Shown here: piece after piece, positions 1 to 11,754 of the stretch
How the letters are laid out: every line of letters begins with the position of its first letter
How positions within the stretch are numbered: the first letter of the stretch is position 1
From: Ascaphus truei
Lineage: Eukaryota > Chordata > Amphibia > Anura > Ascaphidae
Direction: 5' to 3'
DNA: 64,000 bases
Assembly (NCBI GenBank): GCA_036426205.1
Contig: CM071569.1
Span: 285,756,408-285,820,407, forward strand
The notes under the pieces: generated by a model
The model's input: only the letters and a program-made list of their open reading frames with translations
Told to the model about the DNA's origin: nothing
Databases searched by the model: none
Program-made: the position numbers and the translations under genes

Positions 1-1092
1 GGGGGGGGGGGGTGTCATGTTCATTCCTGCAGGAAACCTTGGTGGTTAAGTGTGAGTTTTAACGCTCACCACCCAAACAGTCCCTGGGTCCCGCATAACC
101 AATTAGGTAATTAGCCTTTGATCAGGGCTATGTAAATTCTAGCAAGCTGTCCTGCTTGCATACAGAGGGCAGGCAGAAACAATTAGCATTCTGCCTGTAC
201 ATTTCAAAAACTGCAACAGGAAGGCACTTTATCAAAAATATATGTTTCCCTTATGACAAAGTTATATTTTTAATAGGGGTGTCCTTGGGGGTTTACGCTG
301 AGGCTGTCCACCAAGAATCAGGGTGCTGGCTCACTCCGTTACCAAATTACCAGTTTTCAGGGAACGGCTCCTGTTTATTCAGCACTGCATATAACATTAA
401 CCCCTTAAGTCCCAGTGTGTGTGTTATGCAGACACTGATCCAGAAACAATACATTTACACAGGGGAATAAGCATTTTCATGTTATGACAAGGGTTTAATC
501 ACATTTCTGGGCCTCAGCCCAGTTAACCCGTGGTTTCCCTGGCGAGGTTAGAGGGTGGCCAATTGGGGGGTAACCCCGTTAATCCCGGGCCAAACCCTCA
601 CGATCGTCACACCTCCAGCCCATAGCAAGGCTGCAACAGTGGGGCTCTTAACTGAGAGCCCCCTTGCCGCTCCGCCAATGTAATGGGGAAATCTGGCTGG
701 CTTACTTGCTGCCTTCCCTCCCCGGTTCCCACTGGCCCATCCAACCCTCTCCCATGCAATCCTACTCTAGAGCTGGGTGCTAACGGGGCGAGCCCCTCTC
801 CCTGAAGTTGTGCCCCCATTACCGGAGGTGAACTCAGGGTTGCTGGTGCAGATGCACCCACCTTGGCTCCTGGCTGGCAGGTAATCTGGGGGTGGTCTAA
901 CTTTGCCACAACCCCTGATACCTCCAGCCCATAGCAAGGCTGCAACAGTGGGGGGGGGGGGGGGGTGTCATGTTCATTCCTGCAGGAAACCTTGGTGTGT
1001 AAGTGTGAGTTTTAACGCTCACCACCCAAACAGTCCCTGGGTCCCGGGGGGTAACCCCGTTAATCCCGGGCCAAACCCTCACGATCGTCACA
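1..1092 (-). mobile_element. LTR-B fragment, internally rearranged
   Basis: Read on the minus strand, this begins TGTGACGATCG at 1,092 and resembles the start of the solo LTR at 17,702 (shared GGTTTGGCCCGGGATTAA-type block). It contains partial tandem copies: the block at 14-93 recurs at 967-1,047, and the block at 568-613 recurs at 1,047-1,092, with about 350 bp of other sequence between them. The matching segment of the right arm (10,726-11,333) lacks this duplication. No coding potential is seen. Its element boundaries are inferred. Confidence 0.5.
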
Positions 1093-2909
1093 GAATTTTG
1101 TGCCTAAACTCAAGTGATGACCAATCTAGTTCTTTGAGCATTTCGCAGTGATGTGTGTTGTAGTTGCTTGGTACTCAGATGGCGCTACGTAATTTTTCTT
1201 TTTGCAGTAGTAGTAGTGAGTGGTTACGTGGGGCAATAGGAGGAGTTATAGTGAGCGGTTATGTGGGGCAATAGGAGGAGTTATAGGAAGAGGTTATATG
1301 AAGCAATAGGAGATATAGGGTGCAGTTATATGGAGCAATAGAAAGAATTATATGGAGAGGTTATATAGAACAATTGGAGGATACAGCCGCACTAGGATAA
1401 AGGCGGCCGCCACTGTATATAGAGCAATTGGAGGAGCTACAGCAAGCAATTATACGGAAAGGGAGTATGTGCTATAGGGAGAGTTTATATGGAGCAGTAA
1501 TAAGAGTTATAGGGAAAAGTAGTTTAATAGGGAGGCATTACATTGATCAATAGAAAGTGTTACAGGGAGCAGCTTTATGGAGTAATAGGAGGAGTTATAA
1601 GGAGAGGTTATTGGGATGGTGAAGTGGTACCCAGGCCAGTAAATAAAGGTAGTATGCCCGGCTGAGTGCCCCTGAGCCATATTGGGGAAATGTGATAGTC
1701 AGCTCTCGACAGAGTAATGGCAGTAACACGTTGCTGTTAATAAAAATGTCTGTGTGTCTCCTACCAGGAATATGGTTGCGAGAATAATGTTATTTCTACT
1801 GTAAAATTATTTCGATAGCGGTGTTTTCCTATAACTGCGCAAAATGGTTTTAAAACCCAGCAGCCCGCAGCACAGCGCAAAGCGTTTGGCTAACTTCTGC
1901 TAGGAAGGTCCTAGCGCGCTGTGAGTGCTGGGAGAGTAAAACCAGGAAAAAGGTTATAACGCAATTTTTATAAAGTTTGATAAAAATTGATGCATGAAAG
2001 TCCCCCTATTTTAAGGGTTCCAACATTATAGGTGTAAGGGGATTTTCATTCAGACGGCCGGAACAGAGAGAAACACTCAAGTAGTAATTGCGGTACTTTG
2101 GAAATGTTTGGCAGGTAATTCCTGAGTGGTGAGCAATGCATATGTATCTAGGGCTTCTAAGCCCCCCCGCTGGTTTGGTTCCCCGATGTCTGGAAATGTC
2201 CATACTTGATAGCATTAGTCGACTAAAAGTGTGAAGTGGGGAGAGGTAATTCAAGTGTCCCCATTCTTAGCAAATGGCCCAGATGTCCAGCCAGCTCAGA
2301 CAAAATGTCGCCAGGTAAGGGGGCTTGGTCTGGTATGCTAAGCGGCAAAGGTGCGAGGTTCGCGCATGCCCTTAGCAAACTAAGATGCCCTCTGCCAGGT
2401 TTTGCCAAGTATGGGCAACGCTGGGATAGGTGGGGATATTATTCCCACGAACGAGATAGGGATTTTTACTGCATTAAATCCATGCAGCCGATCAGGAGTC
2501 AGATTCATCTAAGCTTGATATTAAACTTTGCAAACTCGTAACCCATGTCAAGAGTTCGTAAGAACTAAGGAATCCAGAACCAATTATATGGTGGTAAAAC
2601 TAAATAAGCAGCTGCGGAGGAGAAACAGGGGTTGCGAGAGGCGCCCCTATCCAAAGACTGTTTTCGGATTTATTTGCGCCCAACTCCCGCTCCTGGGAAA
2701 TTGTGCTTAATGACTCTTTTTCTAAAGATTTCATTTTGGAGATAGAAGATTTCGTTTTGCCCCGTCCCAGTAAGTATATTTCAAGTGTTTTTTTTTGCAA
2801 ATAATCGTGTGTGTTCATTCTGTAAATAAATTACAATTTATTTTATCTCTTTCTTTGCTTAATCAAAGGATCCGGGTATTTTGGTGTAAAAGTTCTTGTC
2901 TCCGTGACA
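1093..2909 (+). mobile_element. LTR-A, copy 1
   Basis: This LTR of about 1.8 kb is shared with 8,937-10,725 (minus) and 56,656-58,453 (plus). It ends in CCGTGACA at 2,909, ten bases before a primer-binding site. The first 550 bp carry an internal minisatellite built on GGAGGAGTTATAG and GGTTATATGGAGCAATAG blocks. A possible polyadenylation signal (AATAAA type) lies near 2,825. The 5' end is set by where homology to the third copy begins, next to LTR-B. Confidence 0.7.
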
Positions 2910-2919
2910 GGTTTTTTTC

Positions 2920-2937
2920 TGGTGGCAGCGGTGGGAT
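2920..2937 (+). other. Primer-binding site, tRNA-Leu type
   Basis: The 18 bases TGGTGGCAGCGGTGGGAT are complementary to the 3' end, including CCA, of a vertebrate tRNA-Leu of the AAG/TAG type as I recall it. The site lies ten bases downstream of the LTR-A end. The same site recurs at 8,909-8,926 (minus, one base missing) and 58,464-58,481 (one mismatch). Confidence 0.75.
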
Positions 2938-3204
2938 CTGATTGAGTCTATGGTATAGTATCCTGCGGGATCCTATAGCATAGCGGGAGACTCAAAAAAG
3001 TTACGAGCTCACAAAGCAAGAGGTAGCATACACACGATTTGCAATTGCACGACAAATACAGTCACCCTTTTGTTCCCATAACTGTTTGCCTGTGGGTAAA
3101 ACATCGACAGGCGAGCAGAATGATTCCAGACTTAGGATTGTGCCCGAATCGTTGTCCGGTGTGAGAGTTATGGACTACCGACGGCTTGTCGGTCAAAGGA
3201 ACAA

Positions 3205-4571
3205 ATGGAGGAGGAATTAGAAAGACATGAAGCAGGTATTGCTTATCCTGCGGTCATGGAGCTCGTAACTGCAGCCGCAGTGATTACACTTCAGCCCGAG
3301 GTTTAAGAGGCTGATCCAGCCCTGGAGGGAGATGGACATGGGGAGGAAGAGTGTGCACACTGGGTTAATGGTGAAGGACTGGGTCTTGGAGATGCTGAAG
3401 GTATTTTGCCAACAGTTCCAATAGTCCCCGTTGCTACTGGACTCGCTAACTCTGGACTCACAGCACTTCTTGCTTCATGGGGGAAGGAGCTACAGCAGAT
3501 GAGAGAATTTGCATGCTGGCAGCTCTACACGGACAAGTGTCCCCTCACTCTCACTTGGTCAATTGTGAGCAAGCTGTCCCTCAAGTTAATCACCAAAGCT
3601 TCAACAAGTTTGTCTGTGGCACAGACAAAATCGACCGTTTTCTATCAGACTTTGAAACTCAGTGTCTGAGATACCGGTTGTCACAACGGGACTGGGTGCT
3701 GCGGATGCACCCCTTGTTGTTTGAGATTTCTAAAGAGACCCTGGCAGGGCGTCCCACGAGAAGATCGGGATGACTATGAACATGTCAAAACTTTGCTACT
3801 GTTGCAGAATGCCCTCACCCAGAAGACTACCGAGGCAAGTTCAGGACAGGGAAGCATTATCTCAAGGAGTCCTATGTCAAATTTGGTGCCCGCATGGCAT
3901 GGCAAGGCACTCAGTGGGTGGAGGGTTATGGTGCTACAAAATACCACACTTTTCTGGACTTGATTTTCCAGGAGCAGTTACTGCAGCAGTGTCACTCGGA
4001 CGTGTGGGCATGGGTCTTTGACCGTAAAACTAATACCCATGTGGAAGCTGCAAGAATGGCTGATGAGTATGTATGCAGTCGCTTCCTAATAGATGAGGAA
4101 GTGGCTCCCAAGAAACTGGTTGTACCAGACAAGGGAGCCATGCAGACTCCTCAGTGGGTACACAAGTCTGCAGCAGAGAACGGCGTATCAAATCCTGCAG
4201 AGTTTAGGCACGAGAGGAGATGCTATCTCTGCAACAAAGTGGGTCACATCAGACCTGACTGTCTGGACTGTGCCAAGTCCGGTGGACCCCATCAGGGGAA
4301 ACATTCTCCAGCTGTGAGGCCAGTCGCCCATGTGCGACTGGCACACACAGAGGAGTCAAGCACATCCACGGAATCAACCCACAGAGGGACGTCCGTGGAG
4401 AGATCTGCGCTTGCCACCCTGGGACCAGCAGTGGAGAAAGAGGGACAGCAGGTTGCATCAGTCAGGATGCAGCCCAGCAATGTCCAGCAGAAACATTTGC
4501 GAAGAGTGACCATAGGAGATCGCCAAGCAGCAGGTTTGCTGGACTCTGGTGCCACTGATACCCTGGTCTGA
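3205..4571 (+). pseudogene. Family A gag-protease remnant, copy 1
   Basis: Decayed Ty3/gypsy Gag. Reading frames are broken by frameshifts near 3,470, 3,770 and 3,890. The last block (3,894-4,571) encodes a capsid C-terminal region that resembles the SCAN fold (FQEQLLQQCHSDVWAWV, then an EAARMADEY segment), a CCHC zinc knuckle (CYLCNKVGHIRPDC) and an aspartic-protease active site (LLDSGATDTL). A TGA stop at 4,569 follows the protease motif, and the same stop is present in the copy at 60,104. The product would have been virus-like-particle Gag and the polyprotein protease. Not functional as it stands. Confidence 0.8.
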
Positions 4572-4577
4572 CCTGAT

Positions 4578-5901
4578 ATGGTCCAACCAGAGTATTTGCT
4601 CCCGGGCACCGGGATGCAAGTGACCATGCCAGATAGGGGACCACGGCCACTCCAGGTTGCCAGGGTCTTTTTGGATTGTGGTGCCAGATGTGGCATGAGT
4701 GAGGTGGGGGTATTGTCTGGGTTAGATGCCACAGTTTTGCTTGGCAATGACCTGGGACATGTAACCTGTGTGTTCAGAGCAGAGCTGGCTCCTGTTGCAG
4801 CAATTACTAGGAGCCAGTCATCAGGGATCGCAGCAGAACCAACCCCTGTCCCCCTGCATTTGGGACCAACAGATCTAGCGGTGTCAGCGGAGACCAGACA
4901 GGTAACCCAGACTAGGGAGCAAGGTTCTACCGGCTTAGATAGAGTCTGGACAGGTAGAAGATGGCTAGTGGTACTAAGGGAGAATAGGCAGCAGTTATTG
5001 CAGGTAGCCCATTCCATTCCACTAGCGGAGCATCAGGGGGTCACTGTGATGAGAGCTCGGCTGTTGCAGCCTTACTCTTGGCCGGAGGCATCTGCGGCTT
5101 TGGCAGATTTCTGCCACCCTGGTGATGCCTGCCATCCAGTGGGTAAGGTGGGTGATTGTGTGCCGATTTCCTTGGACTATTTACCGTAATGGGGAACCTG
5201 TTTCAGAGAGTAGCTCAGGCAGTGCAAGGTATCTTTGCTAGGATATGTTTTCCTAGAGGGGTGCTAGTTAAGTTAGAGTGCCGGGTAAGTAGGCAGCCAG
5301 GAGCAGCAGCCACGGGTAAGTTAGAACAGCATAAGGATCTGTTCTCAGTCCAGCCGGGCAGGACACATAGTACAGATCAACCTGTGCTCACAGGTGATCT
5401 GCGTCCTCTGCATAAGTATGCCTACCCGGTATCTGCAGAGGTGAAGAGCAGTATAGAGAAGGAGGTAGGAGAGATGCTGACCTTAGGGGTAAGTGAACCG
5501 TCTCAGAGCCCTTGGGCTTGTCCGGTAGTCCCCGTAACTAAAAAGGATGGACCACCCGCTTCTTTGGGGACTACTGGCAGCTCAATGCAGGGACGGTGTC
5601 AGATGCTTATCCCATTCCCCGCATGGATGAGCTAGGTAAGTACTAAGTAAGTAGTAAAGGTACTGGCAGATCCCCCTGAACCAGGAGGCTGGGGAATGTC
5701 AGCTTTCATCACTCCGAGTGGCCTCTATGAGTTCTTAGTGATGCCATTCCTCATGAGGAAAGCCACGGCTACCTTCCAACGCCTGGTCAATAGGTTGTTA
5801 GAAGGAATGCAGAGATATGCAAGGGCATATCTTGGAGTATATTGCTGTCTTTATTAATTCATGGGATTCACATCTCGTACATGTAGCAGCGGTGCTAGCC
5901 A
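4578..5901 (+). pseudogene. Family A protease/RT remnant, copy 1, truncated
   Basis: The frame resumes right after the TGA stop and continues through the protease flap-like region (GLDATVLLGNDLGH). A deletion near 4,914 removes about 200 bp relative to 60,449-60,650. The N-terminal half of reverse transcriptase follows (segments TLGVSEPSQSPWACPVVPV and GLYEFLVMPF). Where the catalytic Y-x-D-D box is expected, the sequence reads ILEYIAVF, so the active-site aspartates are absent. The copy stops abruptly at 5,901 at the palindrome junction, next to a purine-rich stretch. Confidence 0.75.
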
Positions 5902-5934
5902 AGGAGGGGATGGGACAGGGTGAGGTTTCGCCTG

Positions 5935-5979
5935 GAGGGGATATAAGGCGGCACATGGGTACCAGCCAAAGACTCAGCA
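5935..5979 (+). promoter_or_regulatory. TATA promoter of duplicated leader exon
   Basis: A TATA-like element (ATATAAGG, 5,941-5,948) lies 39 bases before the leader ATG, which would place transcription start a few bases before the ATG. The same arrangement is kept on the minus strand at 62,232-62,194. The 30 bases just upstream join to retroelement sequence at 5,901/5,902, so upstream control sequence is probably missing here. Confidence 0.45.
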
Positions 5980-6070
5980 ATGAGCAGAATATCCAGAGGC
6001 AGCATGTGTGACGGTCTCCCCCCCAGCACCCAGAGCTGGCTGCTCACCACCGCACTCCTCTTATGCACAG
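5980..6070 (+). CDS. Duplicated CD101-like leader exon (exon 1 paralogue)
   Basis: ATG at 5,980 opens a 91-base coding exon. It ends at a consensus donor (CACAG/GTAAGT) in phase 1, as is usual for leader exons of Ig-superfamily genes. The peptide has a polar N-terminus and a hydrophobic core (WLLTTALLLCTG). It is a paralogue of the exon at 62,193-62,106, which is three bases (one codon) shorter and keeps the same phase. No Ig exons follow it on this strand, so it is an orphan duplicate, perhaps unexpressed. Assignment as a leader exon is inference from structure. Confidence 0.5.
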
Positions 6071-6204
6071 GTAAGTCTGGCAGCCAAGCACTGCACAGAA
6101 AGGGTTAACATGCATCAGCTGCAATGGTGCTCTGCAGGAAGTGGCAGAGGAAGGTAAGGGTTAATAATACGGGTAATGGGAGGGGTTAAGTTAAGTGACA
6201 GAAA

Positions 6205-6412
6205 ATGTATGAATGTATGTGGGTGTGGTGTGTGTGTGTGTGGTGTGTGTGGGTGTGTGTTGTGTGTGGTGGGTGTGTGTGTGTGGTGTGTGTGTGTGTT
6301 GTGTGGGTGTGTGTGTTGTGTGTGGGTGGGGTTGTGTGGGTGTATGGTGTATGTGTATGTGTATATGGGTGTGGGTGTGTGTGTGTGTGTGTGGTGTGTG
6401 TATGTGTGTATA
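6205..6412 (+). repeat. (TG)n-rich microsatellite
   Basis: About 200 bp of TG/GGTG/TATG repeats lie between the leader-exon segment and the minus-oriented RT. It corresponds to the CA tract at 61,797-61,960 in the other complete copy of this unit. The length and interruption pattern differ between the two. Confidence 0.9.
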
Positions 6413-6419
6413 TGCTTCT

Positions 6420-8926
6420 TAGTCTTGGGGATGGGCCACTGTACTATTGCCTCAACCATAGTTAGTTCAGGCTACAGATGCCCTCTACCCACCCTGTGCC
6501 GTTGGTACAAAACCTCAGCCATTCTTACCGGCTGGACTGAGAACAGATCCTTATGCTGTTCTAACTTACCCGTGGCTGCTGCTCCTGGCTGCCTACTTAC
6601 CCGGCACTCTAACTTAACTAGCACCCCTCTAGGAAAACATATCCTAGCAAAGATACCTTGCACTGCCTGAGCTACTCTCTGAAACAGGTTCCCCATTACG
6701 GTAAATAGTCCAAGGAAATCGGCACACAATCACCCACCTTACCCACTGGATGGCAGGCATCACCAGGGTGGCAGAAATCTGCCAAAGCCGCAGATGCCTC
6801 CGGCCAAGAGTAAGGCTGCAACAGCCGAGCTCTCACACAGTGACCCCCTGATGCTCCGCTAGTGGAATGGAATGGGCTACCTGCAATAACTGCTGCCTAT
6901 TTCCCTTAGTACCACTAGCCATCTTCTACCTGTCCAGACTCTATCTAAGCCGGTAGAACTTGCTCTAGTCTGGGTTACCTGTCTGGTCCCGCTGACACCG
7001 CTAGATCTGTTGGTCCCAAATGCAGGGGGACAGGGTTGGTTCTGCTGCGATCCCTGATGACTGGCTCCTAGTAATTGCTGCACAGGAGCCAGCTCGCTCT
7101 CTGAACACCAGGTTACATGTCCCAGGTCATTGCCAAGCAAAACTGTGGCATCTAACCCAGACAATACCCCCACCTCACTCATGCACATCTGGCACCACAA
7201 TCCAAAAAGACCCTGGCAACCTGGGTGGCCGTGGTCCCCTATCTGCATGGTCACTTGCATCCCGGTGCCCGGGAGCAAATACTCTGGTTGGACCATATCA
7301 GGTCAGACCAGGGTATCAGTGGCACCAGAGTCCAGCAAACCTGCTGCTTGGCGATCTCCTATGGTCACTCTTCGCAAATGTTTCTGCTGGACATTGTGGG
7401 CTGCATCCTGAATGATGCAACCTGCTGTCCCTCTTTCTCACTGCTGGTCCCAGGGTGGCAAGCGCAGATCTCTCCACGGACGTCCTCTGTGGGTTGATTC
7501 CGTGGATGTGCTGACTCCTCTGTGTGTGCAGTCGCACATGGGCGACTGGCCTCACAGCTGGAGAATGTTTCCCCTGATGGGGTCACCGGACTTGGCACAG
7601 TCCAGACAGTCAGGTCTGATGTGACCCACTTTGTTGCAGAGATAGCATCTCCTCTCGTGCCTAAACTTGCAGGATTTGATACGCCGTTCTCTGTGCAGAC
7701 TTGTGTACCCACTGAGGAGTCTGCATGGCTCCCTGTCTGGTACAACCAGTTTCTTGGGAGCCACTTCCTCATCTATTAGGAAGCGACGCATACATACTCA
7801 TCAGCATTCTTGCAGCTTCCACATGGGTATTAGTTTTACGGTCAAAGACCCATGCCCACAAGTCCGAGTGACACTGCTGCAGTAACTGCTCTGGAAAATC
7901 AAGTCCAGAAAAGGGTGGTATTTTGTAGCACCATAACCCTCCAACCACTGAGGTGCCTTGCATGCCATGCGGGCACCAAATTTGACATAGGACTCCTTGA
8001 GATAATGCTTCCCTGTCCTGAACTTGCCTCGGTAGTCTTCTGGGTGAGGGCATTCTGCAACAGTAGCAAAGTTTTGACATGTTCATAGTCATCTCCGATC
8101 TTCTCGTGGGACGCCCGCCAGGGCTCTTTAGAAATCTCAAACAACAAGGGGTGCATCCGCAGCACCCAGTCCCGTTGTGACAACCGGTATCTCAGACACT
8201 GAGTTTCAAAGTCTGATAGAAAACGGTCGATTTTGTCTGTGCCACAGACCACTTGTTGAAGCTTTGGTGATTAACTTGAGGGACAGCTTGCTCACAATTG
8301 ACCAAGTGAGAGTGAGGGGACACTTGTCCGGTGTAGAGCTGCCAGCATGCAAATTCTCTCATCTGCTGTAGCTCCTTCCCCCATGAAGCAAGAAGTGCTG
8401 TGAGTCCAGAGTTAGGAGTCCAGTAGCAACGGGGACTATTGGAACTGTTGGCAAAATACCTTCAGCATCTCCAAGACCCAGTCCTTCACCATTAACCCAG
8501 TGTGCACACTCTTCCTCATGTCATCTCCCTCCAGGGCTGGACAGCCTCTTAAACCTCGGGCTGAAGTGTAATCACTGCGGCTGCAGTTACGAGCTCCATG
8601 ACCGCAGGATAAGAAAACCTGCTCATGTCTTTCTAATTCCTCCTCCATTTGTTCCTTTGACCGACAAGCCGTCGGTAGTCCATAACTCTCACACCGGACA
8701 ACGATTGGGCACAATCCTAGTCTGGAATCATTCTGCTCGCCTGTCGATGTTTTACCCACAGGCAAACAGTTATGGGAACAAAAGGGTGACTGTATTGTCG
8801 TGCAATTGCAAATCGTGTGTATGCTACCTCTTGCTTTGTGAGCTCGTAACTTTTGAGTCTCCCGCTATGCTATAGGATCCCGCAGGATACTATACCATGA
8901 CTCAATCAGATCCCACGCTGCCACCA
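6420..8926 (-). pseudogene. Family A gag-pol remnant, right palindrome arm
   Basis: This is the reverse complement of the family A body. 6,420-6,515 is the distal RT segment (GLGMG-flanked in plus reading), after which about 600 bp of RT relative to the copy at 61,095-61,690 is deleted. 6,516-8,900 runs back through RT, protease, zinc knuckle and capsid. Many single-base deletions and insertions break every long frame; for example, one base is lost at the Gly-Gly codons after the zinc knuckle near 7,585. It shares the 200-bp deletion of the left arm (near 6,972). The primer site is at 8,909-8,926. Confidence 0.75.
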
Positions 8927-8936
8927 GAAAAAAACC

Positions 8937-10725
8937 TGTCACGGAGACAAGAACTTTTACACCAAAATACCCGGATCCTTTGATTAAGCAAAGAAAGAGA
9001 TAAAATAAATTGTAATTTATTTACAGAATGAACACACACGATTATTTGCAAAAAAAAACACTTGAAATATACTTACTGGGACGGGGCAAAACGAAATCTT
9101 CTATCTCCAAAATGAAATCTTTAGAAAAAGAGTCATTAAGCACAATTTCCCAGGAGCGGGAGTTGGGCGCAAATAAATCCGAAAACAGTCTTGGATAGGG
9201 GCGCCTCTCGCAACCCCTGTTTCTCCTCCCGCAGCTGCTTATTTAGTTTTACCACCATATAATTGGTTTGGATTCCTTAGTTCTTACGAACTCTTGACAT
9301 GGGTTACGAGTTTGCAAAGTTTAATATCAAGCTTAGATGAATCTGACTCTGATCGGCTGCATGGATTTAATGCAGTAAAAATCCCTATCTCGTTCGTGGG
9401 AATAATATCCCACCATCCCAGCGTTGCCCATACTTGGCAAAACCTGGCAGAGGGCATCTTAGTTTGCTAAGGGCATGCGCGAACCTCGCACCTTTGCCGC
9501 TTAGCATACCAGACCAAGCCCTTACCTGGCGACATTTTGTCTGAGCTGGGGGACATCTGGGCCATTTGCTAAGAATGGGGACACTTGAATATACCTCTCC
9601 CCACTTCACACTTTTAGTCGACTAATGCTATCAAGTATGGACATTTCCAGACGGGGAACCAAACCAGGGGGGGCTTAGAAGCCCTAGATACATATGCATT
9701 GCTCACCACTCAGGAATACCTGCCAAACATTTCCAAAGTACCGCAATTACACTTGAGTGTTTCTCTCTGTTCCGGCCGTTGAATGAAAATCCCCTTACAC
9801 CTATAATGTTGGAACCCTTAAAATAGGGGGACTTTCATGCATCAATTTTTATCAAACTTTATAAAAATTGCGTTATAACCTTTTTCTGGTTTTACTCTCC
9901 CAGCACTCACAGCGCGCTAGGACCTTAGCAGAAGTTAGCCAAACGCTTTGCGCTGTGCTGCGGGCTGCTGGTTTTAAAACCATTTTGCGCAGTTATAGGA
10001 AAACACCGCTATCGAAATAATTTACAGTAGAAATAACTATATCTCGCCAACCATATTCTGGTAGGAGACACACAGACATTTTTATTAAAACGCAACGTGT
10101 TACTGCCATTACTCTGTCGAGAGCTGACTATCACATTTCCCCAATATGGCTCAGGGGCACTCAGCCGGGCATACTACCTTTATTTACTGGCTGGGTACCA
10201 TTCACCATCCCAATAACCTCTCCTTATAACTCCTCCTATACTCCATAAAGCTGCTCCCTGTAACACTTTCTATTGATCAATGTAATGCCTCCCTATTAAA
10301 CTACTTTTCCCTATAACTCTATTACTGCTCCATATAAACTCTCCCTATAGCACATACCCCTTTCCGTATAATGCTTGCTGTGTAGCTCCTCCAATTGCTC
10401 TATATCAGTGGGGGGCCTTTATCCTAGTGCGGCTGTATCCTCCAATTGTTCTATATAACCTCTCCATTAATTCTTTCTATTGCTCCATATAACTGCACCC
10501 TATATCTCCTATTGCTTCATATAACCTCTTCCTATAACTCCTCCTATTGCCCCCCACATAACCGCTCACTATAACTCCTCCTATTGCCCCACGTAACCAC
10601 TCACTACTACTACTGCAAAAAGAAAAATTACGTAGCGCCATCTGAGTACCAAGAACTACAAACACATCACTGCGAAATGCTCAAAGAACTAGATTGGTCA
10701 TCACTTGAGTTTAGGCACAAAATTC
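8937..10725 (-). mobile_element. LTR-A, copy 2
   Basis: Inverted copy of 1,093-2,909, ending (minus strand) in CCGTGACA at 8,937. The internal GGAGTTATAG-type minisatellite is shortened relative to the left arm, and several single-base indels are present. Confidence 0.7.
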
Positions 10726-11333
10726 TGTGACGATCGTGAGGGTTTGGCCCGGGATTAACGGGGTTACCCCCCAATTGGCCACCCTCTAACCTCGCCAGGG
10801 AAACCACGGGTTAACTGGGCTGAGGCCCAGAAATGTGATTTAACCCTTGTCATACATGAAAATGTTATTCCCCTGTGTAAATGTATTGTTTCTGGATCAG
10901 TGTCTGCAAACACACACATGGGACTTAAGGGGTTAATATTATATGCAGTGCTGAATAAACAGGAGCCGTTCCTGAAAACTGGTAATTTGGTAACGGAGTG
11001 AGCCAGCACCCTGATTCTTGGTGGACCGCCTCAGCGTAAACCCCCAAGGACACCCCTATTAAAAATATACTTTGTCATAAGGGAAACATAATTTTTGATA
11101 AAGTGCCTTCCTGTTGCAGTTTTTGAAATGTACAGGCAGAATTCTAATTGTTCTGCCTGCCCTCTGTATGCAAGCAGGACAGCTTGCTAGAATTACATAG
11201 CCCTGATCAAAGGCTAATTACCTAATTGGTTATGCGGGACCCAGGGACTGTTTGGGTGGTGAGCGTTAAAACTCACACTTACACACCAAGGTTTCCTGCA
11301 GGAGGAATGAACATGACACCCCCCCCCCCCCCA
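10726..11333 (+). mobile_element. LTR-B fragment, right arm
   Basis: It begins TGTGACGATCG directly at the head of the inverted LTR-A and runs to a 14-base C tract at 11,320-11,333, mirroring the G tract at the start of the window. It matches 1-612 of the left arm in inverse orientation, without the left arm's internal duplication. Confidence 0.55.
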
Positions 11334-11754
11334 GAGGTCCCTGCTTCAAGGGTTTATTGATGGAGGCACGGGTGGGGCTACCCAAGGAGGAAATCAGAAT
11401 GAGTGACCTTATAAATATAAGAATTATGAGATGTCCTTGGCTGAAAATGCTAAGAGTTACATAGTGTATTCGTGACACCATGCCCATCAGGGGAGTCTAA
11501 TCACTTGATCTCTAACAGCCATGAGGGCCAGATATTAATATCTCTCTAATTTTAATATTACACTGTAGTTTTGGTCTCTGGGAGGTCAGGTGTAACGGAT
11601 GTATTAATATTTCTCGCCTGCCAGTAAGTATGACTGACTGACTTACGAAGTTATTTGCATATATATGGAATTTTGGTTCCATTCTGTGTGGTTAACGTGT
11701 TTAGTGAAGTGTACCAGGATCATTAAAGTTGAGGCAAAAAAGAGGGTGGTGTAA
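11334..11754. other. Unassigned sequence
   Basis: Between the palindrome and the minisatellite. I see no gene, no recognisable repeat and no long open frame here. Base composition becomes unremarkable after the C tract. Confidence 0.5.

Larger units (their letters stand above)
1..11333. repeat. 11.3-kb inverted duplication (palindrome)
   Basis: The sequence from the poly-G run at the window start to about 5,901 reappears in reverse complement from the poly-C run at 11,333 back to about 6,516. The order is the same in both arms: LTR-B fragment, LTR-A, primer site, gag, protease, RT. The centre is asymmetric: 5,902-6,515 (leader exon, TG tract, distal RT) belongs only to the right, minus-oriented copy. 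The right arm differs from the left mainly by scattered single-base indels. Both arms lack about 200 bp that is present in the related copy at 60,449-60,650, so they are sister copies. Confidence 0.9.

Noticed and set aside
6176..6670. 164-codon frame rich in CVC/VCG repeats
   Set aside because: Translation of a TG microsatellite continuing into the antisense of RT.
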